DNA of 6,602 nucleotides, from contig JAIRVW010000301.1 in the NCBI GenBank assembly GCA_031253705.1, positions 1 through 6,602 of the forward strand, given 5' to 3'. Source of the DNA: Brucellaceae bacterium. Its GTDB lineage: Bacteria > Pseudomonadota > Alphaproteobacteria > Rhizobiales > Rhizobiaceae. The first letter of the stretch is position 1. Each line of letters starts with the position of its first letter. Position numbers and translations under genes: made by a program. The notes under the pieces were generated by a model. The model was given only the letters and a program-made list of their open reading frames with translations. It had not been told where the DNA came from and did no database searches. This document shows, piece by piece, positions 6,299-6,602 of this stretch.

Positions 6299-6440
6299 TT
6301 AGCAACTCAGAGCATGATTTCTTTGACTTGTATCAGTTTAACTTAAAGTTACGTTCTGATTTTAAAGTGTTCGGGCGGCCTTTGTGTGCCTAATGGGACG
6401 CACGGCGCTCCAGTACTGCAAAATGCTGCTGAATTACTCA
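6299..6440. other. Non-coding stretch between the sugar operon and the last gene
   Basis: No convincing gene is present. One odd-length palindrome, TAACTT-A-AAGTTA (6339-6351), lies 10 bp downstream of a TTGACT (6323-6328) that lacks a good -10 at 16-18 bp. Otherwise I see nothing recognisable here. Confidence 0.4.
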
Positions 6441-6477
6441 GGTCAGAAGTTGACCCTTTGCCATAATCCTCTATTTT
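6441..6477 (+). promoter_or_regulatory. Promoter of the last gene with overlapping inverted repeat
   Basis: TTGACC (6450-6455), a 16-bp spacer and TATTTT (6472-6477) form a plausible sigma-70 promoter, giving a start near 6484 and a leader of about 35 nt. The -35 overlaps an exact inverted repeat, GGTCA (6441-6445) and TGACC (6451-6455) around GAAGT, a good position for a repressor or activator. Confidence 0.45.
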
Positions 6478-6518
6478 CTCAACAGAATCTTAATTCAACG
6501 GCAAGGGGCGTGCCAGCT

Positions 6519-6602
6519 ATGCGTAAGATAGCACTTTTTACCACTTCGGCTTTATCCGGTCTGACTATGATGTGCAATGCGATGGCCGCCGATATGGCGC
6601 AG
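6519..6602 (+). CDS. Exported protein, N-terminal signal peptide only (runs off window)
   Basis: Only 28 codons are visible: MRKIALFTTSALSGLTMMCN followed by AMAADMAQ. This is a classic Sec signal peptide, with charged RK, a hydrophobic stretch and an AMA|AD cleavage site after residue 23. Cys19 is not in a lipobox context (TMMC), so a lipoprotein is unlikely. The start is supported by AAGGGG (6503-6508), 10 nt upstream. The mature protein is not seen, so the family is unknown. In pseudomonads the glucose importer genes are followed by the porin gene oprB, so an outer-membrane porin is one possibility, but a separate promoter and a 304-bp gap argue for an independent unit. Confidence 0.7.
   Translation, partial: MRKIALFTTSALSGLTMMCNAMAADMAQ

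Overview
This 6.6 kb window looks like chromosomal DNA from an alphaproteobacterium, most likely of the Rhizobiales/Brucellaceae kind. The basis is protein flavour (a DUF465/YdcH protein, a YegD-type Hsp70, a CUT1 sugar ABC transporter with rhizobial-style wording), G+C that looks near one half by eye, and an FNR/FixK-type site. The genus cannot be fixed from sequence alone. There are no tRNA or rRNA genes, insertion sequences, CRISPR arrays or other signs of a mobile island.

Left part (1-1546, minus strand): the 5' end of a small YdcH/DUF465 gene leaves the window at base 1. Upstream of it is a complete gene for an Hsp70-like ATPase that has the nucleotide-binding domain but no substrate-binding domain. 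In the 71 bp between them is a perfect TTGAT-N4-ATCAA anaerobox placed to serve the YdcH gene. The Hsp70 gene has a good promoter of its own (TTGACC-N16-TATAAA).

Divergent regulatory region (1547-1937, 391 bp): it separates the Hsp70 gene from the rightward sugar operon. It holds a perfect 9-bp inverted repeat just after a TTGACG -35 candidate, a short LacI-like palindrome, and a well-formed 22-codon upstream ORF that overlaps the start of the binding-protein gene.

Sugar operon (1938-6214, plus strand): periplasmic binding protein, two inner-membrane permeases and an ATPase, in the order SBP-permease-permease-ATPase. Together they form a complete CUT1 importer that best resembles the glucose/mannose GtsABCD type. 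The binding protein delivers sugar to the permease pair, and the MalK-like ATPase dimer powers uptake. The permease and ATPase genes are tightly coupled (1-nt overlap, 3-nt gap). A 153-bp gap with a strong stem-loop follows the binding-protein gene, a usual arrangement for making more binding protein than permease.

Right end (6215-6602): a 304-bp intergenic region with a large imperfect hairpin, a perfect 14-bp palindrome and a probable promoter with an overlapping inverted repeat. It leads into the first 28 codons of a gene for an exported protein that runs off the window.

The gene content is ordinary. I do not see a new multi-gene system. The points of interest are regulatory: the anaerobox, the operator-like repeats, the upstream ORF and the intra-operon RNA structures.
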